64,000 nucleotides of DNA from CAWFXC01 sp963819735 (GTDB lineage: Bacteria > Actinomycetota > Acidimicrobiia > IMCC26256 > DASPTH01). Below, one piece after another: positions 33,823-43,072 of this stretch. The first letter of the stretch is position 1. Every line of letters starts with the position of its first letter. The DNA is taken from the NCBI GenBank assembly GCA_963819735.1, contig CAWFXC010000005.1:868001-932000 (forward strand), written 5' to 3'. The notes beneath the pieces were generated by a model, which did no database searches, was not told where the DNA came from, and was given only the letters and a program-made list of their open reading frames with translations. The translations under genes and the position numbers were made by a program.

Positions 33823-34479
33823 TCAAGCCGGCGGGGCACCGATCCCCCGGATGAAGATGTCGGCGAACGGCTTGGCCACGTCGCGCGCCGACACGCGACC
33901 GCCGGCCTTCAGCCACAGGTACGTGTAGTTGTGCATGCCGAGCCACGCGCAGCGCGGTGAGCCACGGGTCGACGTCGCGGAACTCGCCCGGAATCGACGC
34001 CGGCCTGCAGCACCGCCTCGACGCGGCGTTCGTAGTCGCGCCGGCGCACGCGGAACTGCTCGGCGCGCTCGCCGGTGAGCGCGGGGAACTCGTGCAGGAA
34101 CACCCACACGTGGTCCGGATAGCGGTGGATGACGTCGAGCAGCTCGTCGCCGAGCATCGTCGAGTTGCGCCGACGGCGAGCCGCCCGCCTCGGCCACGCG
34201 ATCGGCGCCGAGCATCACCTCGTCCATCACGCGATCGTGGATGGCGGCGAGGAGCTCTTCCTTCGATCCGATGTAGTAGTAGAACGCGCCCTTGCCGAGG
34301 CCGTTGACCTCGCACAGCTCGGCGATGCCGGTGGCGTGGTAGCCGCGGCGCGCGAACACCTGGGCCGACGTGTCGACGATCGCCTCGCGCCGCGCCTTCC
34401 ACTTCGCGCTGCGTTGGGGATCGTCGGTCGTCGTCGTGCGCGCCATCCGCACCGACGGTACCTGCTCGTTCATGGGCAT
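33823..34479 (-). CDS. TetR/AcrR-family regulator, likely repressor of this gene block; frameshifted
   Basis: The N-terminal TetR domain is intact: KARREAIVDTSAQVFARRGY, then the helix-turn-helix TGIAELCEVNGLGKGAFYYY and GSKEELLAAIHDRVMDEV. The ligand domain is spread over frames because of about three indels (near 34170, 34000 and 33950), giving LLDVIHRYPDHVWVFLHEFP, RRRDYERRVEAVLQAG and LGMHNYTYLWLKAGGRV. The start ATG overlaps the enoyl-CoA hydratase stop (TGATG), so the regulator is the second gene of that operon. Six palindromic sites around it are its probable operators, one of them in front of this operon (autoregulation, inferred). Confidence 0.82.
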   Translation of the reverse strand: MPMNEQVPSVRMARTTTTDDPQRSAKWKARREAIVDTSAQVFARRGYHATGIAELCEVNGLGKGAFYYYIGSKEELLAAIHDRVMDEVMLGADRVAEAGGSPSAQLDDARRRAARRHPPLSGPRVGVPARVPRAHRRARRAVPRAPARLRTPRRGGAAGRRRFRASSATSTRGSPRCAWLGMHNYTYLWLKAGGRVSARDVAKPFADIFIRGIGAPPA

Positions 34480-35265
34480 CAGCGTCCTTGCCATCGGGGT
34501 GGGCGCTTCTCGGCGAAGGCGAGCAGCCCTTCCGTCGCGTCCTCCGTCGCCAGGAGATCGTTGATGCAGCTCCTTGGAGACCTGGCGCAGCGAGGCGTCG
34601 TCGCGGCTCGTGGCGGCGGCGACGACGCGCCGGCTGGCCCGCACCGCGAGGGGAGCGGCCGCCACGATCTGGCGCGCCACGCGGAGCGCCTCGTCCTGCG
34701 CCGCGCCCGGATCGACCAACCGGCTGACCAGCCCGAGGTCGAACGCGCGCCGGGCGTCGATCGGTTCGCCGGTGAGGATGGCGTCCATCGCCGTCGCCCG
34801 ACCGATGGCGCGCGGGAGCCGGAAGAGTCCGCCCGCCGCGGCGATGAGGTTGTGCCGCACCTCCGCCAGCCCGAACGACGATCGCGTGGTCGCCACGACG
34901 ATGTCGGCGGCGAGCACGATCTCGAGGCCGCCCGCGGTCGCGAGGCCGTCGACCGCGACCACGATCGGCTTGGTCCGCTCCCGGAAGACGAATCCGCCGA
35001 ATCCGCCGCGTCCGGTGTCGAGCGTGTCGGCGGTGCCGGTCTCCCGGATCACCCGTAGGTCGGCGCCGGCGCAGAAGACCGGTCGGGCCTGCGCCGCAGT
35101 CTCGGCGCACAGGACGCCGACCCAGACCTCGGGATCGTCCTCGAGCCGGTCCACCGCGGCTTCGAGGCCGAGGGCCATCTCCCGGTCGACCGCGTTGCGC
35201 GCCTCGGGCCGGTTCAGCGTGATGACGCCGATGCGATCGGACGCGGAGTACAGGACGGCGGGCAC
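34479..35265 (-). CDS. Enoyl-CoA hydratase/isomerase family protein, one frameshift near the end
   Basis: A crotonase of about 261 residues, which adds water to an enoyl-CoA or catalyses a related step. SDRIGVITLNRPEARNAVDR, VFCAGADLRVI for the oxyanion hole, and AVDGLATAGGLEIVLAADIV are typical. The catalytic region near residue 130 reads RSSFGLAEVRHNLIAAAGG. An extra base near 34571 shifts the tail; restored it reads EGLLAFAEKRPPRWQGR and stops at 34479, overlapping the TetR start. It begins with GTG at 35265, with TACATT placed as a -10 box about 10 bp upstream and operator D behind it. Confidence 0.87.
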
Positions 35266-35276
35266 GGACCCAAATG

Positions 35277-35296
35277 TAGAGTGACTGGTCGGTACA
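35277..35296. promoter_or_regulatory. TetR-type operator site D
   Basis: TAGAGTGACTGGTCGGTACA matches the palindrome at 15 of 20 positions; the right half-site is exact. It lies in the 61-bp divergent region between the enoyl-CoA hydratase/TetR pair and the SDR at 35327. Confidence 0.6.
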
Positions 35297-35326
35297 CGCC
35301 GATTGCCGGGCGCAGACGGGTGGGGG

Positions 35327-36232
35327 ATGAGCGACTACGACTTCACGGGGCGCGTCGCGGTGGTCACCGGCGCCGGACGCGGGATCGGTCGGGCGTACGC
35401 AGTGCTGCTCGCGGCGCGGGGAGCGAGCGTCGTCGTCAACGACCTCGGCGCATCGACGGAGGGCCTCGGCGTCGACACCGGACCCGCGTCGAGCGTGGTG
35501 GCGGAGATCGTCGCCGCGGGCGGAGCCGCGGTCGCCGACGGCAGTGACGTCTCGAGCCCGGCCGGCGCGCAGACGCTGGTCGACACCGCGGTCGAGCGCT
35601 TCGGTCGCCTCGACGTGCTGGTCAACAACGCCGGCATCATCCGGTGGGCGGGCTTCCCCGACGCCGACGCGGACAACCTCGACCGCCATCTCGCGGTCCA
35701 CGTCCGCGGCTCGTTCAACACCGCCCGCGCCGCGTGGCCGCAGATGGTCGAACAGGGCTACGGCCGCATCGTGATGACCAGCTCTTCCGGAGTGTTCGGG
35801 CTGCCCACCAACGTGTCGTACGCCACCGCGAAGGCGGCGGTCATCGGAATGACGCGCAGCCTCGCCACCGCCGGCGCCGCCCACGGCATCCGGATCAACG
35901 TGATCGCACCCGCGGCGATGACGCGCATGGCGGGCCCGGGAGTCGACGACGCGCCCGACGCCACGCCGATGTCCCCGGCCCTCGTCGCACCGATGGTCGC
36001 CTTCCTCGCCCACGAGGACTGTCCGGTCAACGGCGAGGTCTACGTCGCGGGCGCCGGTCGCTTCGCCCGCATGTTCATCGCCCAGACCGACGGGTACGTG
36101 CATCCCACCCTCGAACCCACCGTCGAGGACGTCGCACAGCACTGGGCGGAGATCAACGACGAGGCGGGCTACCGCATCCCCGCCGACCTCGTCGACTGGC
36201 AGAACGCCTTCCTGGCGCACCAGTCACGATGA
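35327..36232 (+). CDS. SDR-family protein of the 17-beta-HSD type 4 (MFE-2) kind
   Basis: A 301-residue SDR. TGAGRGIGRAYAVLLAARGA is followed by VVVNDLG, the signature of the (3R)-hydroxyacyl-CoA dehydrogenase part of peroxisomal-type multifunctional enzymes. The NNAG motif, Ser in TSSSG and YATAK are present. A 3-hydroxyacyl-CoA is the likely substrate. The C-terminal 60 residues (MFIAQTDGYVHPTLEPTVED) are typical of this subgroup. GGGGG lies close to the ATG at 35327. The 3' end overlaps the convergent ligase gene by 9 bp. Confidence 0.92.
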   Translation: MSDYDFTGRVAVVTGAGRGIGRAYAVLLAARGASVVVNDLGASTEGLGVDTGPASSVVAEIVAAGGAAVADGSDVSSPAGAQTLVDTAVERFGRLDVLVNNAGIIRWAGFPDADADNLDRHLAVHVRGSFNTARAAWPQMVEQGYGRIVMTSSSGVFGLPTNVSYATAKAAVIGMTRSLATAGAAHGIRINVIAPAAMTRMAGPGVDDAPDATPMSPALVAPMVAFLAHEDCPVNGEVYVAGAGRFARMFIAQTDGYVHPTLEPTVEDVAQHWAEINDEAGYRIPADLVDWQNAFLAHQSR

Positions 36233-37751
36233 ACGCTCCCGCAGCTCGCGCTTGAGGACCTTGCCTGAGGGATTCCGGGGCAGCTCGTCGACGAGGACGA
36301 CGGCCTTCGGCACCTTGAACCGCGCAAGGTTGCGGCCACAGTGCTCGATGAGCTCCGCCGGCGTCGTGGTGGCGGTCGGGGTCAACACGACGTAGGCGAC
36401 GGGAACCTCGCCCCACCGGTCGTCGGGCCGGCCGACGACGGCGACCTCGAGCACCGAACCGTGCTCGTAGAGGACGCGCTCGACCTCGGAGCTGGCGATG
36501 TTCTCGCCCCCGGAGACGATCATGTCCTTGAGCCGGTCGACGATCGAGAGGTAGCCGTCGGCATCCATCACCCCGATGTCGCCGGTGTGGAACCAGCCGC
36601 CCGCGAACGCGGCGCTTGTCGCGTCGGGATCGCGCCAGTAGCCCTTGAACACCTTCGGTCCGCGCAGCACGACCTCACCTCGCTCGCCGACGGGGACCGG
36701 TGTTCCACGTTCGTCCCAGAGCTCGAGTTCGAGGTACTGGCACGGCCGACCGACGCTCCCGAGCTTCGACACCGTGCTCTCGCGGTCGAGGAACGTGTCA
36801 CCCGACACCGTCTCGGTGAGGCCGTACGCATCGGCGAACCACGCCGACGGGAAGGTGGTGCGCAGGCGCTCGATGTAGGGGATCGGCATCTTCTCGCCGC
36901 CCGCGATGATCACGCGTACCGACGAGAGATCGCGCGTCTCGATGCCGGGCACATCGAGGATCGCCCGGACCATGGCCGGCGCCGCCCACACCGTGGTGAC
37001 GCGAGATCGCTCGATCTCGTCGACGACCCGCTCGGCGTCGAAGACGCGGTGAACGACGGTCGTCGCGCCCACCGCGATCATCGACGTGGTGACGAGATCG
37101 AGCGCGCCGACGTGGTACAGCGGCCCGCACGCGAGGCCGACGTCGTCGGCGGTGAACCCGAACTCGGCGATGTGCGCGTAGTTCTTCCACGCCAGGTTGG
37201 CGTGCGTGATCATGACGCCCTTCGGGCGTCCGGTCGTGCCCGACGTGTACATCAGTCGGTGCAGGTCGTCCGCCGCGGCGGGGGCGCGGGCACGCGGTGC
37301 GGCGTCGGCCCCCAGGTCGGCGAACCGCTCCCAGCCCGCGACATCCGCACCGCCGATGCCGATGCGGGCGAGGTCGTGGTCGAAGTCGGCGGTGGCTTCG
37401 TCGGCGAGCGCGACGAGCGCGTCATCGCACACGAGGGCACGGGCTCTGGAGTGCTCCAGGATGAATCGCAACTCGGGCGCGGCGAGGCGCCAATTGATCG
37501 GCATCGCGATCGCGCCGAGGTGGTTGGCGGCGAAGATCGTGGCCAGGAACTCGAGGTTGTTGTACGACAGCAATCCGACGACGTCACCGGTACCGACCCC
37601 GCGCGCGTGGAGACCGGCCCCGAGCGCCGCGGCCCAGTGCTCCATCCCCTCGTAGGTGACGACGTCGTCGCCGAAGACCGCGAGGGGTTTGTTCGGCGTG
37701 CGGCGCGGCATGGTGCTCCAGCACTCCGAACCAGCTCATGTCGGGCTGCAT
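36224..37751 (-). CDS. Acyl-CoA synthetase / AMP-dependent ligase, one N-terminal frameshift
   Basis: An ANL-superfamily enzyme of about 508 residues that activates a carboxylic acid to its CoA thioester through an acyl-AMP. The P-loop-like motif YTSGTTGRPKGV, the A5 motif YGLTE, the hinge DRLKDMIVSGGENI and the catalytic Lys in NPSGKVLKRELRE are present. The start is probably the ATG at 37751 (QPDMSWFGVLEHHA) behind AGGAG, 11 bp after the upstream SDR; an extra base near 37702 then shifts into ARTPNKPLAVFGDD. An ATG at 37711 gives an uninterrupted 495-residue version. Confidence 0.9.
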
Positions 37752-37762
37752 CGTCAGTGCTC

Positions 37763-38509
37763 CTACGGCGCGGCGTAGCCGCCGTCGACCACGATCGCCG
37801 ACCCGGTCGTCCACCGGGAGGCGTCGCTCGCGAGGTACGAGTACGCGCCGACCAGATCGGCGGCGTCGCCGAGGCCGAGTGGGTGCTTGGCCGCGATCGC
37901 GTCGATCGCCTCCGGCGGGAGGCCCTCGTGGATGCCCGACAGGAACGTGCCGGGGCACACGCAGTTGACGCGTATGCCGTCGCGGGCGTACTCGACGGCA
38001 CCGACCTTCGCGAGTTGGATCACCGCCGCCTTCGTCGCGCAGTACGGCGCGGCGTGCGACCACGCGGTGAGCCCGGCGACCGACGCGGTGAGGATGATCG
38101 ACCCCGATTGCTGGGCGCGCATGACGGGCACCGCGGCCCGGATGCCATTGACCGCACCGAGGACGTTGACGCGGAACGCGCGCTCCCAGTCCTCGGTCGC
38201 GAGATTGTGGATGCGACCGTTCGGCGCGAGCACGCCGGCATTGCTGATCAACACGTCGAGCCGTCCGAAGCGATCCACCGCCAACCTGACGACGGCTTCG
38301 ACGTCGGCGACCTCGCTCACGTCGGCCGGCAACGTCTCGACCGCACCGCGATGCGCCGGTAATCCGTCGACACTGGCGGCGAGCGAGGGGGCACTGACGT
38401 CGCTCAGCACGACGTCGGTGTCGGGTTCACCGGCGAACCGGTGCGACAACGCGGCACCGAGGGTTCCGCCCGCGCCGAGGATCGCCACGACGCGCCGTGC
38501 CGTCGTCAT
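37763..38509 (-). CDS. SDR-family oxidoreductase
   Basis: A 248-residue SDR with the nucleotide-binding motif LGAGGTLGAAL (slightly divergent from TGxxxGxG), SNAG, the Ser in LTASVAG, YCATK and the C-terminal VVDGGYAAP. It oxidises a hydroxyacyl or alcohol intermediate. The ATG overlaps the stop of the preceding SDR (ATGA) and the stop is 11 bp before the ligase start, so three genes form one operon. Confidence 0.9.
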   Translation of the reverse strand: MTTARRVVAILGAGGTLGAALSHRFAGEPDTDVVLSDVSAPSLAASVDGLPAHRGAVETLPADVSEVADVEAVVRLAVDRFGRLDVLISNAGVLAPNGRIHNLATEDWERAFRVNVLGAVNGIRAAVPVMRAQQSGSIILTASVAGLTAWSHAAPYCATKAAVIQLAKVGAVEYARDGIRVNCVCPGTFLSGIHEGLPPEAIDAIAAKHPLGLGDAADLVGAYSYLASDASRWTTGSAIVVDGGYAAP

Positions 38510-39291
38510 ACGAGCAGGTATCCGCCGTCGACGGTGAGCACGGTGCCGGTCACGAACGCCGAAGCGTCGGAGGCCAGGAAGTGGTACACGCCGAACAGGT
38601 CGGCGGGTGCTCCCCAACGCCCCAGCGCGGTGTGGGCGAGCACACCGGCCCCGAGATCGGGGTTGTTCTTCCACGGTTCGACCAAGGGTGAGTCGAACCA
38701 ACCCGGCGCGACCACGTTCACGGTGATGCCCTGGGGTGCGAGGTCGAGCGCGAGACCCTTGGCCAAGCCGACGAGGCCGGCCTTCGACGCGCTGTACGCC
38801 GCGAGCCCTTCGCGTGGCCGTTCCCCGAGGACGGAACCGGTGAAGATCAGGCGTCCACCGCCTGGCATCGCTCGAGCCGCGGCGCGGGCCCCGAGGAACG
38901 CACCGGTGAGATTGACCTCGAGGATCTCGCGCCAGACCGACGGATCGGTCTGGCGGGGCCCCGCCACGATGGGGGAGATGCCCGCGTTGCAGATCCACGC
39001 GTCGAGGCCGCCCCATTCGGTGACGGTGGCGTCGGCGACGGCTTCGTTGAAGTCCTCGTCGGTGACCTCGCCGGGGAGCACGAGCGACGGTCCCGGAAGT
39101 TCGTCGGCGACCGCCTTGAGGTCGACTTCGGTACGCGCGACGAGCGCGACCTTCGCGCCGCTCGCCGAGAACTCGCACGCGAGTAGTCGGCCGAGGCCAC
39201 GGCTGGCGCCCGTGATCACGACCCGCTTGCCGGCCACGTCGCCGGCCGGACCCGGGGATGTGGGCAGGTCGGACTGCCGTGGCCCTGACAT
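38506..39291 (-). CDS. SDR-family oxidoreductase
   Basis: A 261-residue SDR with TGASRGLG, a CNAG strand end, the Ser in TGSVLG, YSASK and TVDGGYLLV at the end. It is the first gene of the minus-strand operon SDR-SDR-ligase. The ATG at 39291 is preferred because GAGGGAG stands before it; twelve upstream codons overlap the operator region and are unlikely to be translated. Operator E lies 11 bp upstream. Confidence 0.9.
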   Translation of the reverse strand: MSGPRQSDLPTSPGPAGDVAGKRVVITGASRGLGRLLACEFSASGAKVALVARTEVDLKAVADELPGPSLVLPGEVTDEDFNEAVADATVTEWGGLDAWICNAGISPIVAGPRQTDPSVWREILEVNLTGAFLGARAAARAMPGGGRLIFTGSVLGERPREGLAAYSASKAGLVGLAKGLALDLAPQGITVNVVAPGWFDSPLVEPWKNNPDLGAGVLAHTALGRWGAPADLFGVYHFLASDASAFVTGTVLTVDGGYLLV

Positions 39292-39301
39292 CGCGCTCCC
39301 T

Positions 39302-39321
39302 CGTTTGTACCGGTCAGTACA
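39302..39321. promoter_or_regulatory. TetR-type operator site E
   Basis: CGTTTGTACCGGTCAGTACA matches the palindrome at 14 of 20 positions, best in the right half. It overlaps a good -10 box (TACAAT, 39318-39323) for the E1 gene starting at 39333, and separates it from the divergent SDR operon. Confidence 0.55.
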
Positions 39322-39332
39322 ATACACGGCAC

Positions 39333-41296
39333 ATGCTCACCGACGCCGACCTCCTGGCGATGCATCGGCGGATGCTCCTGATCCGCGGGTTCGAGGAACG
39401 CGTGGCCGCCCTGTACCGCGACGGCGAGGTCCCCGGGTTCGTGCACCTGTCGATCGGCCAAGAGGCCTCCGCGGTGGGCGCGTGCTGGCCGCTCGGCCCC
39501 GCCGACGTGATCACCTCCACCCACCGCGGGCACGGTCACTGCCTGGCCAAGGGGTTGAGCCCGACCGAGATGTTCGCCGAGCTGATGGCCAAGGAGCAGG
39601 GCACGAACCGCGGCCGCGGCGGCTCCATGCACATCGCCGACCCGCACCTCGGGATCTTCGGCGCGAACGGGATCGTGGCGGCTGGGCTGCCCATTGCGAT
39701 GGGCGCGGCGACGGCCGCCCAACTGCGGGCCGACGGCGGCGTGGCGGTGGCGTTCTTCGGTGACGGCGCGGTGGCGCAGGGCGCATTCCACGAAGCGGTG
39801 AACCTGGCCGCGGTGTGGCAGTCGCCGGTGATCTTCTTCTGCGAGAACAACGGGTACGCCGAGTTCTCCCCGGCTTCGACCCAGCACGCGGCGTCGCTCG
39901 AACAGCGCGCCGCGGGATACGGCGTCCACTACGTCGCGGTCGACGGCAACGACGTCGTCGCGACGGCTTCCGCGATGCGCGACGTCGTCGCGACCAGCCG
40001 CGCCGGAGGTGGGCCGACGATCGTCGAGGCTGCGACCTACCGCTGGCACGGGCACTACGAAGGCGATCCGCAGCGTTACCGGACGCGCGAGGAGATGGAC
40101 GCGGGGAAGCGCGCGACCCGCTGCTCGTCCACGCGCGTCTCCTTCGCTCACAAGGCATCGACGACGACACCATCGACGCGTTGGCGACATCGGTGGCGCG
40201 CGAGCTCGACGACGCACTCGACGCGGCGCGGCACTGCACGAGCCCGGCCGCGTCGACCCTGCCCGAGTACGTGCTGCGGCCGCGGCCCGTGCTCGCCGAG
40301 CCCGCCGCGGCGGCCGACGACGCACCCGTGTTTCGCACCATGGACGCAGTCAACGCTGCCCTCGCGGCCGAGCTCGAGGCCGACGACCGGGTCTTCGTAG
40401 CCGGCATCGACGTCGGCGCCGGTGGCAACGTCTTCGGCCTCACCCGCGGGCTGCGCGATCGCTTCGGCGATCGCGTGCGCGACACGCCGATCTCCGAGAC
40501 CGCGGTCATGGGCGTCGGCGTCGGCGCGGCGATGGCAGGCATGCGCCCCGTCGTCGAGCTGATGTACCTCGACTTCATCGGCGTGTGCCTCGACCAACTG
40601 CTCAACCAGGCGGCGAAACTGCCCTTCATGACCGGCGGATCCGCCCAGATGGGGCTCACCGTACGGACCCAGTTCGGGGCCGGGCGCTCGTCGGGCAGCC
40701 AGCACTCGCAGAGCCTCGAAGCCCTGCTCGCGCACGTTCCCGGGCTGACGGTCGTGATGCCGTCGACGCCGGCCGACACCTACGGGCTCTTGCGCGCCGC
40801 GATCCAGGATCCGAACCCCGTGATCTTCATCGAGAACCGGCTTCTGTACGGCATCAAGGGCCCGCAACCGCCCCCCGACCATCTCGTCCCGATCGGCCGG
40901 TCGGCCGTCGTGCGCGAGGGCACCGACGTCACCGTCGTCTCGGTCTCCCGGATGGTGCACGAGGCGATCGCCGCCGCCGAGTGTGTCGCGGCCGAGGGCA
41001 TCTCGGTCGAGGTGATCGATCTGCGCACGGTGGCGCCGCTCGACGCGGCACCGATCCTGGAGTCGGTGGCGAAGACCAGCCGGCTCCTCATCGCCCACGA
41101 GGCGGTGGTGCCGTTCGGCATCGGTGCCGAGATTGCCGCGATCGTCGCCCGCGACGGCTTCTGGAACCTCGACGCGCCGATCGAACACGTTGGCGCCGCG
41201 GCCACGCCGCCGCCGTACGCACCCGAGCTCGAACGCGCGTGGCTTCCTGACCGCGACGACATCGCCGACGCCATTCGACGCCTCGCCGCCGCGTGA
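39333..41296 (+). CDS. Fused E1 alpha-beta subunit of a thiamine-dependent 2-oxoacid dehydrogenase, one frameshift
   Basis: One polypeptide of about 654 residues carries both E1 chains. The alpha part has GHGHCLAKGLSPTEMFAELM, the TPP/Mg motif GDGAVAQGAFHEAVNL to ENNGYAEFSP and HGHYEGDPQRYR. The beta part has DTPISETAVMGVGVGAAMAG with the catalytic Glu, QFGAGRSSGSQHSQSLEALL and the transketolase C-domain (DVTVVSVSRMVHEAI). A slip near 40112 moves the frame; with it corrected the two parts are joined without a stop. Acetoin, branched-chain or pyruvate-type substrates are possible. The E2 and E3 partners are not in the window. Confidence 0.85.
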
Positions 41297-41304
41297 GGCG
41301 ACGA

Positions 41305-42453
41305 TCAGCAGCCCAGGGTGCGCGCGATCACCACGTGCTGGATCTCGTTGGTGCCTTCGCCGATCTCGAGCACCTTCGCGTCGCAGTAGAAGCGGGCCAC
41401 CGGCGAATCCAGCATGTAGCCGACGCCACCGTGGATCTGCACGGCTTCGGATGCCGCCCACGTCGCCACCCGACTCGCCTTCAGCTTGGCCATCGACGCT
41501 TCCTTGAGGAACCGTTGCCCGTTGTCGCGCAGCGATGCCGCGCGGTACGTGAGCCAACGCGCGGCTTCGAGCTCGGTGGCGATGTCGGCGAGCTTGAACT
41601 GGATCGCCTGGAACTCCGAGATGGGCCGGCCGAACTGCACGCGCTGGTGCGCGTAGTCCAACGCCAGGTCGAGCACGGCCTGGGTCAGGCTGAGCGACAA
41701 CGCCGCAATCGAGATGCGCCCGACTTCGAGCGTGCCCAGGAATTGGCTCAGGCCCATCGCCGGATCACCGACGAGGTGTTCGTCGGAGACCCACACATCG
41801 TCGAAGTAGAGGTCGCGGGTGTCGAGACCGCGCCAGCCGATGCCGCGCATCTTCGGGCCGGTGGTGAAGCCCGGCGTGTCCTTCTCCACGACGAAGCTCG
41901 CGAAGGTCGGCCGGCCGTCGTCGCCCGCTTCGGTCCGGGCCAGCAGGGTCACCCCGAACGACATGTCGGTTCCCGCGTTGGAGATGAAGGACTTCCGGCC
42001 GTTGATCAGCCAGCCACCGTCGCCGCGCACTGCGCGCGTGGTGATGCCCCGTGCGTCGGAGCCCGCATCCGGCTCGGTCAAGCCGAATGCGCCGAGCACG
42101 CGTCCTTCCGCGAGCGGCCGCAACCAGCGCTCCCGCTGCCCGTCGTTGCCGAACAGGTACAGCGGCAACGATCCGATGGTCACGTGCGCCTGCCACGCGG
42201 CGGCCACCGACTGGTCGGCCACGCCGATCTGCTCCATGGCGGCGACGAAGCCGACCGTCGACATGCCGACCCCGCCCCACTCCTCCGGGATCAGCAAGCC
42301 GAGGAGACCCAACCCACCCATCTCGCGCAGCAGGTCGGTCGGGCAGCGGGCCTCGTCCCACGCCACCGGGGCGCGGGTGGCAATCTCCTTCTGGGCGAAC
42401 TCGCGACAGAGGCCGACCAGATCGCGTTCCGACTCGGTGAGCGAGAAGTCCAC
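41305..42453 (-). CDS. Acyl-CoA dehydrogenase
   Basis: A 382-residue enzyme matching the full family: FSLTESERDLVGLCREFAQK at the start, AFGLTEPDAGSDA in the FAD-binding mid-domain, KSFISNAGTDMSFGVTLLAR, and IHGGVGYMLDSPVARFYCDA with EIGEGTNEIQHVVIAR at the end, including the catalytic Glu of the short/medium-chain type. It faces the E1 gene with 8 bp between stops and shares the divergent region with operator F with the next gene. Confidence 0.94.
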   Translation of the reverse strand: MDFSLTESERDLVGLCREFAQKEIATRAPVAWDEARCPTDLLREMGGLGLLGLLIPEEWGGVGMSTVGFVAAMEQIGVADQSVAAAWQAHVTIGSLPLYLFGNDGQRERWLRPLAEGRVLGAFGLTEPDAGSDARGITTRAVRGDGGWLINGRKSFISNAGTDMSFGVTLLARTEAGDDGRPTFASFVVEKDTPGFTTGPKMRGIGWRGLDTRDLYFDDVWVSDEHLVGDPAMGLSQFLGTLEVGRISIAALSLSLTQAVLDLALDYAHQRVQFGRPISEFQAIQFKLADIATELEAARWLTYRAASLRDNGQRFLKEASMAKLKASRVATWAASEAVQIHGGVGYMLDSPVARFYCDAKVLEIGEGTNEIQHVVIARTLGC

Positions 42454-42466
42454 GCCCGAATCCTAT

Positions 42467-42486
42467 TGGACCGACCGGTACAACAC
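42467..42486. promoter_or_regulatory. TetR-type operator site F
   Basis: TGGACCGACCGGTACAACAC matches one half of the palindrome at 12 of 13 positions; the other half is poor. It lies between the acyl-CoA dehydrogenase and the gene at 42541 and overlaps a possible -35 (TTGGAC) to -10 (GCTATC) promoter. Confidence 0.5.
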
Positions 42487-42540
42487 CTGCTATCGATGTC
42501 ATACCGACGTTGCGTGCGTCAGTCCGCGAACAGGAGCTGC

Positions 42541-43059
42541 ATGATGGCGATCAATCGTGGGAATTCCCCGTACCGTCGCGGCAATCGGTACGAGCAGCTG
42601 CCCATCCCGATGGTGGCCGAGCACTGCATCCCCGTCGAGGCGGGGGCGGTCCAGCTGGTGGTGGAGTCCCGACAGCTGACGAACGAGATCCTCGCCGACA
42701 CCTACCAGGGCGCGATCGACCCGGGAATCCACTTCGACGACTTCGGAGCCACGCTGCACGTGTGCGGCACTGCCGACGGCGTCGAGTACCTGCGCTTCGA
42801 CTGCTTCGAGAACGAGCCGCACTACCACTACATCGAAGCCGCGGTCGGCGCGAACACGGTCGTGCGCATCGACGAGCTCGCGGTCGGTGACCCCATCGAC
42901 TTCTCGCTCGCGTGCGTGGAGCACCATCTCCCCGACATGCTCCGCAACTGTGGTGTCGCCGCGTTGGCCGACGAGGTCGCCGGCCAACAGGACGTGGTGC
43001 AGGCCGCGGTCGATGTCGTCCGCGACCTGATGGCGAACGCGCGTCACGCGGTGGCGTGA
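42541..43059 (+). CDS. Conserved-looking protein of unknown function
   Basis: A 172-residue soluble protein starting at ATG 42541 behind CAGGAG. The middle contains GIHFDDFGATLHVCGTADGV and FDCFENEPHYHYIEA, and the end is a helix (ADEVAGQQDVVQAAVDVVRD). No family is recognised. It is followed 13 bp later by the TauD-like dioxygenase and then the CMD gene, with a GTGA overlap there, so the three form an operon that probably belongs to the operator-controlled block. Confidence 0.8.
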   Translation: MMAINRGNSPYRRGNRYEQLPIPMVAEHCIPVEAGAVQLVVESRQLTNEILADTYQGAIDPGIHFDDFGATLHVCGTADGVEYLRFDCFENEPHYHYIEAAVGANTVVRIDELAVGDPIDFSLACVEHHLPDMLRNCGVAALADEVAGQQDVVQAAVDVVRDLMANARHAVA

Positions 43060-43072
43060 CGTCTCCGAGCTG

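Noticed and set aside
33794..36220. 808-codon minus-strand frame across TetR, enoyl-CoA hydratase and SDR
   Set aside because: It only links pieces of the frameshifted genes and antisense of the SDR at 35327.
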